Positions 1 to 10,246 of a DNA stretch of 64,000 nt are shown here, one piece after another (the first letter of the stretch is position 1; every line of letters begins with the position of its first letter). Under the pieces are notes generated by a model. That model worked only from the letters and a program-made list of their open reading frames with translations, was not told where the DNA came from and ran no database searches. This DNA is from Toxorhynchites rutilus septentrionalis (lineage: Eukaryota > Arthropoda > Insecta > Diptera > Culicidae), in the NCBI RefSeq assembly GCF_029784135.1, contig NC_073745.1:161461335-161525334 (forward strand), given 5' to 3'. Position numbers and translations under genes: made by a program.

Positions 1-652
1 GAACAAAATATATGTACGGAAGAATTATCAAACGTTTGATGAACCAGCCTAAGGCTGAAAATCTTTCCAATAAAGACAAAAAAAAAAAAAAAACTGGGAA
101 GTTCATTCGCTTCTAGTGTCTGCACGATTTTCCCAGGTTCCTAAGTTTAGAAGATCATGTTAGGACAGACATATTCCACTCTGCACAAAGGCAAGCGAGG
201 ACAAAAGTACTCGCAGTTTGCATTTATTTGCAGAGCCGATTTCCCCAGAAACCTCGGTTTTGAAGTCTGTGTTAGGGAAACACATTTCAATCGGAACAAA
301 AATACCCCCGATTTGTATGAATTTGCAATGCCGATTTCCCCTAGGCTGCTTGGTTTTGATGGCTGTGTTAGGGAAACCGTAAATCGGGCCAATCAAAACG
401 ATGCAGTTAGGGCGTTTAGATAACGCCTAATATTTTACAGTTATTCAATTGTTTATCTAATGAAAAACAACATTTTGTTAGTTGCGATAGATGCGTAGAA
501 ATATTCCCTATCAAGTGATGCAAACATCTCTCCTATCCAGTACGAAATGTTCGAGCTATAAGCATTCGAAATCTTAAATTTTTTCTTGCATGTTCTGTGT
601 TTAGGTTTTCATTTTACCCTCCATATATTCCGGTTAGACGTAGTCCCACGTC
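1..652 (-). mobile_element. Family II Helitron-like element (II-a), cut by window edge
   Basis: The 5' terminus lies at the right (reverse complement of GACGTGGGACTACGTC, ending at 652), followed inward by the family II leader (GGAATATATGGAGGG on the minus strand). The interior at about 150-400 holds degenerate units of the 95-bp minisatellite (TTAGGGAAAC on the plus strand). The 3' part runs off the window. Its sequence near 1-60 matches the 3' portion of II-c near 9950-10000 in reverse. It abuts family VI across an A run at 653-658. No protein is encoded; short ORFs here read through the minisatellite. Confidence 0.75.
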
Positions 653-925
653 AAAAAACAGGAAGTGGGTTATATCTATGGTATAACCGCAAGGGTGACG
701 TAGGACTCTCGTTGATATAGAGATCATTTGTATGAAGTTGAATCTGAATTCATTCTGAATGAATGAATATTTGGAGAATTTCGAAAACGAGAGCGTTACG
801 TTGGAGGCACAAGGTTTTATGCATCCAATATTGGATACGGAAATATCCTACTGATGGGGAAGAATAATCTTCAGAAGCTATCCTGTTGATTGCGATTGAT
901 TGAAAAACCACAAAACCAAATGTAT

Positions 926-2215
926 TTGGTCAGTGTTACATGGATAGAAAACATTCAATTAAACTCTTTCACATGAATATATTTTGAAAATTCCCAGAGG
1001 AACTGGCAGATTATTTTCAGTAACGATTAGTTATTTCCACATTTTCCTCGATACTGGAAGCCCACCAGTGGTTAATACCAACTCGATAACCACCTGTTAA
1101 TAGCACTTGATTGAAACATATTTGGTCACAGTGTTACATGGATAGAAAACATTCAAATAAATTCTTTCACATGAATATATTTTGAAAATTCCCAAAGTAA
1201 CTGGCAGATTATTTTCAGTAACGATTAGATATTTCCACATTTTCCTCGATACTGGAAGCCCATCAGTGGTTAATGCCAACTCGATAACCACCTGTTAATA
1301 GCACTTGATTGAAACATATTTGGTCACAGTGTTACATGGATAGAAAACATTCAATTAAACTCTTTCACATGAATATATTTTGAAAATTCCCAGAGGAACT
1401 GGCAGATTATTTTCAGTAACGATTAGATCTTTCCGGAACTTTCTCGATGCTGAATGGCATCCTAACGGAAAGAGTTCTGCGCGTGTATGTGTGGATCCTT
1501 CGCCGTCCACCTCCTCCAGCACGTTAGGCAACGATGTTGTCTTGTCGATGTCCTCACGAAAAATGAATGTGTCTCACCACCAGAATATCGCTTAAGTATG
1601 CTTTTTGTGTGTGATTGAATCGAGAGAAGGTGTGGTTTACGATGGCAATTTGGAAGGCAAACTAGAGGGGAATGAACTCTCTGAGCTCGGAACTTTCGGC
1701 GACTGAGCAATAATCGATTGCGGGCGCATACAATATTGGATACGGAAATATCCTACTGATGGGGAAGAATAATCTTCTGAAGCTATCCTGTTAATTGCGA
1801 TTGATTGAAAAACCACAAAACCAAATGTATTTGGTCATAGTGTTACATGGATAGAAAACATTCAATTAAACTCTTTCACATGAATATATTTTGAAAATTC
1901 CCAAAGGAACTGGCAGATTATTTTCAGTAACGATTAGATATTTCCACATTTTCCTCGATACTGGAAGCCCACCAGTGGTTAATGCCAACTCGATAACCAC
2001 CTGTTAATAGCACTTGATTGAAACATATTTGGTCACAGGTGTAACATGGATAGAAAACATTCAATTAAACTCTTTCACATGAATATATTTTGAAAATTCC
2101 CAGAGGAACTGGCAGATTATTCTCAGTAACGATTAGATATTTCCACATTTTCCTCGATACTGGAAACCCACCAGTGGTTAATGCCAACTCGATAACCACC
2201 TGTTAATAGCCGCGC
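926..2215. repeat. Tandem array of ~195-bp units inside family VI
   Basis: The phrase TGTTACATGGATAGAAAAC recurs near 937, 1134, 1332, 1844 and 2043, a spacing of about 195-200 bp. Each time it is followed by CAGATTATT(C/T)TCAGTAACG and CCAGTGGTTAAT. The array is split by an unrelated 1440-1830 segment, which includes a fragment (1490-1570, minus) resembling the head of the SINE found in family I copies 3, 5 and 6. Units are about 90-95% alike by eye. Confidence 0.8.
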
Positions 2216-2401
2216 GTGTATGTGTGTGTAGCGATGTCTTCCCAGGGAACCGTTTGTGGCATCACTCTCCTCCTGATAGATTCCCTTCTGGCCTAGGGTG
2301 CACAAACAGGCTCTTGGTGACACCGTTCATCCGCGCTTTCATGATAAATAAAGAGCTTCACCGCAACAGCGACAACATGCTCCAATCGCTGTTCAATTAG
2401 A

Positions 2402-2444
2402 ACTGAGTGGATTTCCGAGCGCCGCTCGCTTATATACCGATTGG
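2402..2444 (-). promoter_or_regulatory. CCAAT + TATA + Inr promoter-like block in family VI
   Basis: On the minus strand CCAAT (2440-2444) is followed by TATATAAG (2429-2436) and by TCAGT (2402-2406). The A of TCAGT is 32 bases from the first T of the TATA. That spacing and the TCAGT initiator are the classic arthropod core promoter layout. No recognisable coding sequence follows. It may be a captured promoter, possibly from a histone-type gene, but the source is not identified. Confidence 0.5.
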
Positions 2445-2848
2445 TGATTTCAATAGCCTGTTTTGAAAGCAATTTTAAGACTATTGAAACAAGTTTTTGG
2501 ATCAAAAAGTAACAAGTATATAACGCGTAGACATTTTATCTTTCGAATGAAGTGTTTATCATACCAGTTCGTTCAGTTGTTTAGGAGCTATTAACGCTCA
2601 AAATCTCGGTCTCCGGCGTAACGCTTTCGTTTTCGAAACATTGATTTTACACCCCGGTATAGAAATGAAAGACGTAGTCCTACGTCAAAATGAACGAAAC
2701 ATTGGTCGCAGTCTCACACATGAGTAATTCTCGAGCCAGCCAGTCAGCTTAAAAATCCCCGCTCCGCTGCCGTAACGATCATTCTCATTCAAACCGTACA
2801 CCACATCGGTTCGCATCTCAACACATCAACAAACCAACCTAAGCAGCC

Positions 2849-3060
2849 ATGTCTGGACATGGTAAAGGGGGAAAAGTGAAGGGAAAGGTAAAACCCCGCT
2901 CGAACCGTGTTGTTCTGGAGTTCCCCGCAAGGGTAGCTAGGCCGAGCGCGTTAGTACCAGTGCACCAGTCCACCTAGCCGGCGTTATATAGTTTCGGCCG
3001 CCGAAGTGATTGAGTTAGCTGGCAAAGCTGCTCGCGACGATAAGAAAACCCGCATTCGGA
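2849..3060 (+). pseudogene. Histone H2A pseudogene, type A (copy 1)
   Basis: The ATG at 2849 opens a 42-codon frame beginning MSGHGKGGKVKGK, clearly the H2A N-terminal tail with R3 changed to H. After the F-P codons a 25-nt segment present in the type B copies is missing, which shifts the frame to a stop at 2975-2977. H2A similarity then continues in the original phase (RKG..AERV..APV..LAG..., then IELAGKAARDDKKTRI) to about 3060, where it ends. The last ~45 codons of H2A are not recognisable. Upstream sequence with TTAAAAA and a CACATCGGTT..ACACATCAACA leader looks like the original gene's promoter and 5' UTR. Confidence 0.85.
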
Positions 3061-3291
3061 ACAGAACACATTCGGTTCGGTGGACATCAAGACAACAGGC
3101 AGTTGCAGCGAGTGGCGAGCGGCAAACGCAATCGCAAAACGGCAGCAGGTAGCAGAAGAAAAAAGTTTGTTCTTTTTACAATCTGCTTTGGTGGCAAATC
3201 CAGAACAAGGCGGCATCGAGGGCGTTCGAAATGGTTTTTTTCAAAACCACGAGTACAAAGTTTTCTAAATTGGAACCATTCCATAAACCAA

Positions 3292-3307
3292 GGTGCTTTT
3301 CAGGGCC
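3292..3307 (+). terminator. Histone-type 3' stem-loop (copy 1, A)
   Basis: GGTGCTTTTCAGGGCC fits the metazoan histone mRNA stem-loop (six-base stem, TTTC loop) with one mismatch in the stem. It lies about 230 nt after the end of H2A similarity, where replication-dependent histone mRNAs are cleaved. Confidence 0.75.
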
Positions 3308-3526
3308 ATTAAACATTCCAAAAAAGTGTTTAGGAAATACAGTTCTGAAACAATATCCAAAATAATAATAAAACACAAATTGATTTTTTTCATAATTTGT
3401 TTGCCAGGATCTGATGAATATGTGAATTTGGCAGTTGTTCTGAGCTTATTGATAGTTGGGGACTTTCAATGATTATTCAATTTTCACCAATTCTTAAATT
3501 ATTTCCAGATTGAAAGTACAGTAATT

Positions 3527-3740
3527 TACAATTAGTTCGACATTTAGCTAATTGGACGGACATGTAATGCGACTTATTTAGTTGGACATTTTTGTAAACA
3601 TAAAGATCCAAATTATGACCCCACATTGAAAGTCGACACTTTACCACTGTCATCGCAAATGTTCAATTACAGGTTAAAATCGCCTCCAATGCGACACCGA
3701 GTGGCGCTTCGGCACGTCGCATTGAATGTAATTTACTGTA
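3527..3740. repeat. MITE nested in family I (copy 1)
   Basis: The 14-bp perfect terminal inverted repeats are TACAGTAATTTACA and TGTAATTTACTGTA, with TA ends typical of Tc1/mariner/pogo-type MITEs. The same insert is present at the same place in every type A segment of family I, so it predates the amplification. Confidence 0.75.
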
Positions 3741-3967
3741 CAACATGTCACAAAGCTGGATGGGAAGAAATTTTCCAACTGTGAAAGCTGTGGCGAGTGG
3801 CAACAAATCGCTAAACAGGAAGGTTTAGCCAAACAAGATGGGGATATCGAGTGATTACAAAACAATAAACTCTTTAGATTGAAGATAATTTTGTGATCCT
3901 GAAAAGGACCCTTTTTAGCCTGCATGTGAATCCAACGAGCGAAAAAATCGTAATGAATGTATTTTTT

Positions 3968-4027
3968 GTTTGTTTGTTTCTTTGTTTTTAAGAGGCTTTA
4001 AACTTTGCAGTTCATTCGCCTCCAAAA
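3968..4027 (-). mobile_element. 60-bp retroposon with 12-bp target duplication
   Basis: The minus-strand sequence starts at a GGAGGCGAATGAACTGC block and ends in a tail of AAAC units. AATGTATTTTTT is duplicated on both sides (3956-3967 and 4028-4039). Other family I copies have a single uninterrupted GAATGTATTTTTTTGCC here, which is the empty site. The body matches inserts at 9427 and 56842. Confidence 0.75.
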
Positions 4028-4144
4028 AATGTATTTTTTTTGCCATCGCTCCCTTTTAACGCTCATTCGTTCGTCTCATTGGACCCGCCCCTCTGGCTGA
4101 GTCTGCCGATTTGTCTCTATCCTGTGAGTGTGTACCGCTAGAGT

Positions 4145-4151
4145 ATAAAAC
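4145..4151 (+). promoter_or_regulatory. TATA box of H2A-derived promoter (copy 1, second unit)
   Basis: TATAAAA sits about 90 nt before the start of H2A similarity, inside a block conserved in all type B segments (GCTAGAG-TATAAAA-CACGCGGACCCC). The layout is that of a histone gene core promoter. Confidence 0.6.
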
Positions 4152-4236
4152 ACGCGGACCCCAAAAAAATATCTTATTTTCTTTCAAACCGTAAACCCGT
4201 GTGGTTGTACGGCATCCGCATCGTGGACGTAACAAA

Positions 4237-4452
4237 GGAGGACAAGTTGAGGGAAACGCAAAGTCCCACTCGAACCGTGCAGGTGTGCAGTTCCTCGTAG
4301 GTGTATCCGCCAATTTCTCAGCAAGGGTAGATCGGCCGAGCGCGTTAGTACCAGTGCACCAGTCCACCTAACCGGCGTTATATAGTTTCGGCCGCCGAAG
4401 TGATCGAGTTGGCTGGTAAAGCTGCTCGCGACGATAAGAAAACCCGCATTCA
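4237..4452 (+). pseudogene. Chimeric H2A pseudogene (copy 1, second unit)
   Basis: The promoter and first codons are type B (GGACAAGTTGAGGG, start codon lost). The downstream half, from about 4325, is type A (AGCGCGTTAGTACCAGTGC..., IELAGKAARDDKKTRI). Between them is a scrambled stretch. This mosaic points to recombination or gene conversion between the two H2A units of a family I element. It cannot encode H2A. Confidence 0.75.
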
Positions 4453-4618
4453 GAACAGAACACATCCAGACGACAGGCAGTTGCAGCGAGTGGCGAGCGG
4501 CAAACGCAATCGCAAAACGGCAGCAGGGAGAACATGGCGGCATCGAGGGCGTTCGAAATGGTTTTTTTCAAAACTACGAGTACTAAGTTTTCTAAATTGG
4601 AACCATTCCATAAAACAA

Positions 4619-4634
4619 GGCGCTTTTCAGGGCC
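4619..4634 (+). terminator. Histone-type 3' stem-loop (copy 1, second unit)
   Basis: GGCGCTTTTCAGGGCC, with a single stem mismatch from a perfect histone stem-loop, is preceded by an A-rich stretch (TAAAACAA) as in histone mRNAs. Confidence 0.75.
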
Positions 4635-5038
4635 ATTAAACCTTCCAAAAAAGAGTTTAGGAAATACAGTTCAATGCTTTCTAAAACAATATTCAAAATA
4701 ATAATAAAACAAAATTGATTTTTTCATAATTTGTTTGCCAGGATATATTGAGTATGTGAATTTGGCAGTTGTTCTGAGCTTATTGATTTTCTCTCAATTC
4801 TGAAATTGCTTCTAGATTGAAAGTACAGTAATTTACACTTATCTCGACATTTAGCTAATTGGACGGACCTGTAATGCGACATATTTAGTTGGACATGTTT
4901 GTAAACATAGAGTTCGGGGTCCAAATTATGACCCCACATTGAAAGTTACCAGTGTGGTTGTACGGCATCGTTTAACATCGCATCGCATCACATCATAAAA
5001 TGAAAACAAGCAGCAACGTGGACGTGTGGACGTAACAA

Positions 5039-5260
5039 AGGAGGACAAGTTAAGGGAAAGGCAAAGTCTCACTCGAACCGTGCAGGTCTCCAGTTCCCAG
5101 TTGGTCGCATTCACTGATTGCTCCGCAAAGGGTAACTAGGCCGAACGGATTGGTGCCGGAGCACCAGTATACCTAACAGCGATTATAGAGTTTCGGCCGT
5201 CGGAGTGCTCGAGTTGGCTTGCAAAGCTGCTCACGACAATCAGAAAATACGCATCAAGAA
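5039..5260 (+). pseudogene. Histone H2A pseudogene, type B (copy 1, third unit)
   Basis: The reading frame keeps AGLQFP.GRIH, then a stop in place of R, then LLRKG, AERIGAGAPVYL and ELACKAAHDNQK, an excellent match to the histone fold of H2A. The start codon is gone, there are at least two nonsense changes, and a small deletion precedes LELA. Unlike type A, the 25-nt [10 protein letters not shown] segment is retained. It is followed at 5408-5423 by an A-type stem-loop, so this unit also appears recombinant. Confidence 0.85.
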
Positions 5261-5407
5261 CAGAGCAGCTTCGGTTCGGCGCTCATCAAGGCAACAACTA
5301 GTTTCAGCGAGAGGCAAACGCAATCGCAAAACGGCAGCAGGTAGAAGAAAGAAAAAGTTTGTTTATACAGACTGGTTTGGTGGCAAAACCAGCCAACGTA
5401 AAACACG

Positions 5408-5423
5408 GCGCTTTTCAGGGCCA
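5408..5423 (+). terminator. Histone-type 3' stem-loop (copy 1, third unit)
   Basis: GGCGCTTTTCAGGGCC again, one stem mismatch, preceded by AAAACAC. Confidence 0.7.
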
Positions 5424-6195
5424 TTAAACCTTTCAAATAAGAGTTATTTAAAGTTTTTCACAATACCAATACACTATAAGTGACATAATATGACATATGA
5501 TATAAACTGATTTTTTTTGTTTATGCTTGTTCTTGAACTTATTGGTGGTTGGGTTCTTTTAAATTGATCATTCATTTTTCACAAACCCATGTATGGTTTC
5601 CGAATTAAAAGTGGCTTCTAATTACAACACATTGTATGCAGGATGGCATTCTCAAATTTTCTCGGTAGCAAGAACAGCTTTCTTTGGTTGATAACTGATG
5701 TTGAAAATTGACTGACGTTACATATACATTGCATAGAGAAATAACTAAGGAGCAACACGATGAGCTATGTATTTCCTGCTGCTCTGTTCTTATTTTAAAG
5801 AGCTTTAATCCGAAGGTCATCCGTCCCTGTATTTACTATTGGTTTTTCAGAACGCTTATAGCTCGTTTGTTTCTCGACAGATCGTAGAGTTCGTCTCCAA
5901 AACCTCAGTTCTTTTTCATTTTTATTTACTTTGTTTGCGGAGACTACAAATCTTACAATTCATTCGTCTCCGAAACCACAGCTTAAGGTACGGTAATGTG
6001 CTCAATAGTGAAATATATGATAGTGAACGAGCTGATGACCACCTATGCATTCCCTATCACAGCCATCATTTTGATTGTACGATATGTGTATACCCCGAAA
6101 GATGCCCGACGTTGAACATTTAATAAGTACAAAGCCTTCAGAAAAAAATCAAGAATCAAGTTTGTAAAAAAAAAACGCAAAAACTCAACACCAAA

Positions 6196-6211
6196 GGTTC
6201 TTTTCAGAACC
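6196..6211 (+). terminator. Perfect histone 3' stem-loop (copy 1, B end)
   Basis: GGTTCTTTTCAGAACC has a perfect six-base stem and canonical TTTC loop, preceded by CCAAA exactly as in replication-dependent histone mRNAs. Confidence 0.8.
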
Positions 6212-6697
6212 CCCAACATGTTCATAAAGAGTAAACAGTAAACTAATCCATTTTTCAGGTAGATAGGTAGGTATTCACGTAGGAGAAGAAAATAAAACAA
6301 TATATTTAAAATATATATTTAGCAAAAGCTGTCCCCTTTGTATAGTCCTACGTCACTCCGGTTATGTCACCGACATTACCCACCCGTCTTTTTTATATTT
6401 CAAATATGACTTATTTAAAGAAGGAATGTAACCTATCAACGTTAAGGTGAAATATAAGTGGCTGTTACATGAACAGTGGGTAAAAATAGTGATTTTTGAA
6501 GATTGTGCTTGAATTTTTACCAGGAAATGTTTATATCGATATTGCAGCCAAGTTAAGAAAGATAGAAGTTGGGTGTCAAAGAACAAATTGTAGAGCGCCT
6601 AGAGAGCTTCAATTTATTTGATAGAAATAATCTAGGTTAATATTATTTTTTAAGATAAAATTATGATAACGCATCAAAAATTAACTTTTAAGTTTTT

Positions 6698-8588
6698 GAC
6701 GTAGAACTACGTCTTTCAGGAAGGGTGCCAAATCAGAAAACAGGTCACATTATTATGAAATAAAGTTAAAGTTAATAACTATTTTCACTTTTTACAACTT
6801 TATAACATAAAGTTGTCTTCAAAAACAATTTTCTTATGAGATTTTTTCACCTCCTGCAAATAAAGTATTTTGCATTGTAATATTAGTGTTCTATTACATC
6901 TATATACATGTTAATTTTCATTCATAATTTTAATTTTGAAAACGTGTTCATTCTGTCTGAAATTCAATTCTTATTTTTGGCGCACCCTAAACTGGTAAAC
7001 AAAGCACAATGCCGTCAACGCGAATATAACAGTTGAAAATACAAGGAACAAATGTAACTGAACTGATGTCATAACACGAATAGCGAGTGGCGGCAGTTCA
7101 TTTGAATCTTACAGCTCACATACTTCCTGCAATTCTACATTCTGCAAAGTGGGCTGAAGAGCTGTTTGTTTTTGACGTGGGACTACGTCTAACCGGAGTA
7201 TACGGGGGGTAAAATGAATAACTGTAAAATGTTAAGCGTTATCTAAACGCCCTAACTGCCTCGTTTTGATTGGCCCGCTTTACGGTTTCCCTTACACAGA
7301 CTTCAAAACCAAGCAGCGTTGGAAAAATCGACATTGCAAATACATGAAAGTAGGGGGATCTTTTGTTCCCACCGAAATGTATTGCCCTAACACAGACTTT
7401 AAATCTAAGGAGCGTGGGGAAGTTGGCTTTTCGAATACATGCAAGTCGAGGCATTTTTGTTCCAACTGAAATGTGTTTCCTTAACACGGATTTCAAATCC
7501 ATGGAGCTTGGGAAAATTGGCATTACAAATTCATGCAAGTCGGGGGCATTTTTGTTCCGACTAAAATATGTTTCCTCAACACAGGCTTCAGAACCAAGGT
7601 GTCTAGGGAAGTTGGGATTTTACAAATTCATGCAGGTCGGGAGTATTTTTGTTCCGACTAAAATCTGTTTACCTATAAAGACTTCTAAACCGAATACTTT
7701 TGTATTCGCTTGCCTTTGTGCAGACTAGAGTGCGTTTCCGTAACACGGTCTCTTAACGCAAATATATTGAATTCAATTGAATTCGGAAATTGTTTCATTC
7801 AATCAAAAATTTATTCAATACAAACAATACTAAGCTAAGGTAGTCCCATGTCAACCTTGCGGTTATATCATAGATATAACCCACCCATTTTTTTTGCGAG
7901 CTGTTCCGTGTCAACTCACTTCAAAGAGTCGATTCTTCGGAACAGCTCATGAGCGGATGGCACATCTCTACATGCAAGTCGGAGGTATTTTTGTTCCCAC
8001 CGAGCTGTGTTTACTTAACACGGACTTCAAAATCTTTGTGCCTGGGGGTATCCGCTTTGTCAAAACATGCATTTCGAGGGTATTTTTCCCCCACTGAGCT
8101 ATGTTTCCCTAACACGGACTTCAAAATTAATGTGCCTGGGAGGAATCTGCTTTGCAAATCGGGGGTATTTTTTGGTGTTGAGAACTTTTGTACTCGCTTG
8201 TCGTTGTGCAGGCCGGAATATGTTTCCCTAAAACGAACTTTTAAATTAAGAAGCCTGGGAAACCTGTCATTTCAGATACTAGAGGTGAGTGAACTTTCGC
8301 GGTTCGTGAACTACGTAAACATGAGATGTGCAATAATTTCAGAGGGAAATGTGAAACACAATGATCGTTTGGAAATTCGCCCGTTCACATATTTTGGTAG
8401 TCCTAATCATCATATCAAACGTGAAGGGCGTTCGTAAAATTTATTTGTAACGAAGAACATAATCTATTACAAAAATTTCGATGCATTCTAAAATAATATT
8501 TGAAGTGGTAAACAAGTGGATTGCATAATATAATTGCGTAGTTCTACGTCGAAAATATACGGTCGTGTCCTAGATGCAACCCCGTACA
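6698..8588 (+). mobile_element. Family IV Helitron-like element (IV-a)
   Basis: The 5' end TGACGTAGAACTACG is at 6697 and the inverse GTAGTTCTACGTC at 8538-8550. A hairpin follows at 8561-8581 (arms GGTCGTGTC and GATGCAACC). The flanks AAGTTTTT / TTTTTACTTCC fuse to the uninterrupted AAGTTTTTCACTTCC seen at about 36166, so it inserted in a T run without duplication. It contains II-b and, at 7980-8270, degenerate 95-bp minisatellite units. Confidence 0.75.
7174..7888 (+). mobile_element. Family II Helitron-like element (II-b), complete
   Basis: GACGTGGGACTACGTC is at 7174. The inverse GTAGTCCCATGTCAA at 7840-7854 is followed by a perfect hairpin at 7861-7881 (arms GGTTATATC and GATATAACC, loop ATA), then CACCCA and a T run. 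At about 715 bp it is the most compact complete copy here. The interior is almost entirely 95-bp minisatellite units starting near 7288, 7381, 7477, 7570 and 7667. Confidence 0.8.
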
Positions 8589-8997
8589 ATTTTTACTTCC
8601 AAAATGTTATTAAAATCCACTAATTTAGATGTTCCACTACTATATCCTGTACTGAATTTTCTCTTCTTTCAATTGAAAGTAACAGAATCGTCTTCCGTAG
8701 CTTACTTTTTAATGTAGAGCCAGTTGGAGGCAACAGAGTCCAAAATAAAAAAAAAAGTTCTATAACTCTGTCATTGTTGAAATTCGACCATATGCGTAGA
8801 AGGATTTTGACGTAGGACTACGTCTAACCGGAAGATATAGGGGGTGAAATGGAAATCTAGGCACTGAACAAGTAGGAAAAAATGCAAGATTTGGAACGCT
8901 TATAACTCGAGTATTTCTCAATAGATCGCAAAGGTTTTGGCATCAATTGATAAGAAATATATCCACGCATCTATCATAACGAATAACATTTCATTTT

Positions 8998-10246
8998 GAC
9001 GTGGGACTACGTCTAACCGGAATATATGGAGGGTAAAATGAAAACCTGAACACAGAACATGCAGGAAAAAATGAAAGATTTCGAATGCTTATAGCTCGAA
9101 CATTTCGTACTGGATAGGAGAGATGTTTGCATCACTTGATAGGGAATATTTCTACGCATCTATCGCAACTAACAAAATGTTGTTTTTCATTAGATAAACA
9201 ATTGAATAACTGTAAAATATTAGGCGTTATCTAAACGCCCTAACTGCATCGTTTTGATTGGCCCGATTTATGGTTTCCCTAACACAGCCATCAAAACCAA
9301 GCAGCCTTGGGGAAATCGGCATTGCAAATACTTGAAAGTAGGGGGACTTTTGTTCTCATCGAAAAATGTTCCCTAACACAGACTTTAAAACCAAGCAGTG
9401 AAATCGGCATTGCAAACACACGAAAGAGCCTAGAGGCGAGTGAACTGAAAAGTTTAAACCCTCTTGAAGCCAAAAAGAAGAAAAAGAACACACGAAAGTA
9501 GGGGGAGCTTTTGTTCCTACCGAAATGTGTTCCCTAATAGAGATTTCTAAACCAAGGTGCCTGGAGAAATCGGTATTTCAAATTCATGCAAGTCGGGGGT
9601 ATTTTTGTTCCGACTGGAATGTGTTTCCCTAACACAGACTTCAAATCCATGAAGCGTGGGGAAATCGGCATTGCGAATTCATACAAATCGGGGGTATTTT
9701 TGTTCCGATTGAAATGTGTTTCCCAGAGTGGAATATGTCTGTCCTAACATGATCTTCTAAACTTAGGAACTTGGGAAAATCGTGCAGCCACTAGAAGCGA
9801 ATGAACATCCCAGTTTCAAGCAAATTCGAGATTCGAGAAGTATGTACACTTTTGGGATGTAAACTTCAGAGGGAAATGTAAAATAAAATAATCGTTTGAT
9901 AATTTTTTTTGTCTTTATTGACAAAAAACGTAGGCTGAAACTTAGGCTGGTTCATCAAACGTTTGATAATTCTTCCGTACATATATTTTGTTCTAGTCAT
10001 CATACCAAACGTAAAAGGTCCGTCATTAAATTTACTTGTAACGAAGAACAATCAATCACAATAAATGAATTGACTTTACACGGCATTTGTTCATTTTTTC
10101 ACTCACAGAGCAAATATATTGAACTCAATTGAATTTGGAAACTGTTTCATTCAATCAAGAATTTAATCAATACAAACGAATGATTGCTAAGCTAAGGTAG
10201 TTCCACGTGAACCTTGCGGTTATATCATAGATATAACCCACTCATT
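8998..10246 (+). mobile_element. Family II Helitron-like element (II-c)
   Basis: It starts GACGTGGGACTACGTC. Near the 3' end, the degenerate inverse GTAGTTCCACGTGAA is followed by a perfect hairpin at 10218-10238. It holds minisatellite units (9285-9720), one interrupted by a 60-bp retroposon. The 9730-10130 segment corresponds in reverse to the left edge of the window (1-130). Confidence 0.8.
9427..9486 (+). mobile_element. 60-bp retroposon with 12-bp target duplication
   Basis: AACACACGAAAG is duplicated at 9415-9426 and 9487-9498. The 60-bp insert begins AGCCTAGAGGCGAGTGAACT and ends in an A/G-rich tail (AAGAAGAAAAAG). It shares its body with the 3' part of the ~200-bp SINE in family I copies 3, 5 and 6 (GACGAATGAACTGCAAAAGT). 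Confidence 0.8.

Larger units (their letters stand above)
659..2686 (-). mobile_element. Family VI Helitron-like element
   Basis: The 5' end is the palindromic GACGTAGGACTACGTC in reverse at 2671-2686. The matching inverted copy (TGACGTAGGACT) is at 696-707 and is followed by a hairpin at 668-688 (arms GGTTATATC and GATATAACC class, one mismatch). This is the same asymmetric-TIR architecture as the other families. The body is dominated by about 195-bp tandem units. The right side joins the A run of family I copy 1 (AAAATGAACG), so this element appears to have inserted into that copy. It carries a TATA/Inr promoter-like block but no recognisable protein. Confidence 0.7.
2687..6386 (+). mobile_element. 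Family I (H2A-bearing) Helitron-like element, copy 1
   Basis: Only the part from the A run before TGAACGAAAC onward is in the window; the 5' end is displaced by family VI. It contains three H2A-derived segments instead of the usual two (2849, 4237, 5039), apparently after unequal recombination. The 3' end is intact: TAGTCCTACGTCA at 6343-6355, then a hairpin at 6360-6380 (GGTTATGTC / GACATTACC), then CACCCGTC and a T run. The 3' flank continues into repeat V, matching the empty site near 35858. Confidence 0.85.

Noticed and set aside
3103..3312. A 69-codon basic ORF (MQRVASGKRNRKTA...) present in most family I copies, ending just after the stem-loop
   Set aside because: It overlaps the decayed H2A 3' region and stem-loop, matches no protein I know, and its recurrence is explained by the similarity of the element copies.
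4056..4543. Minus-strand ORFs of 100-119 codons over the H2A units
   Set aside because: They are antisense shadows of GC-richer histone-derived sequence; no family match and not preserved in other copies.
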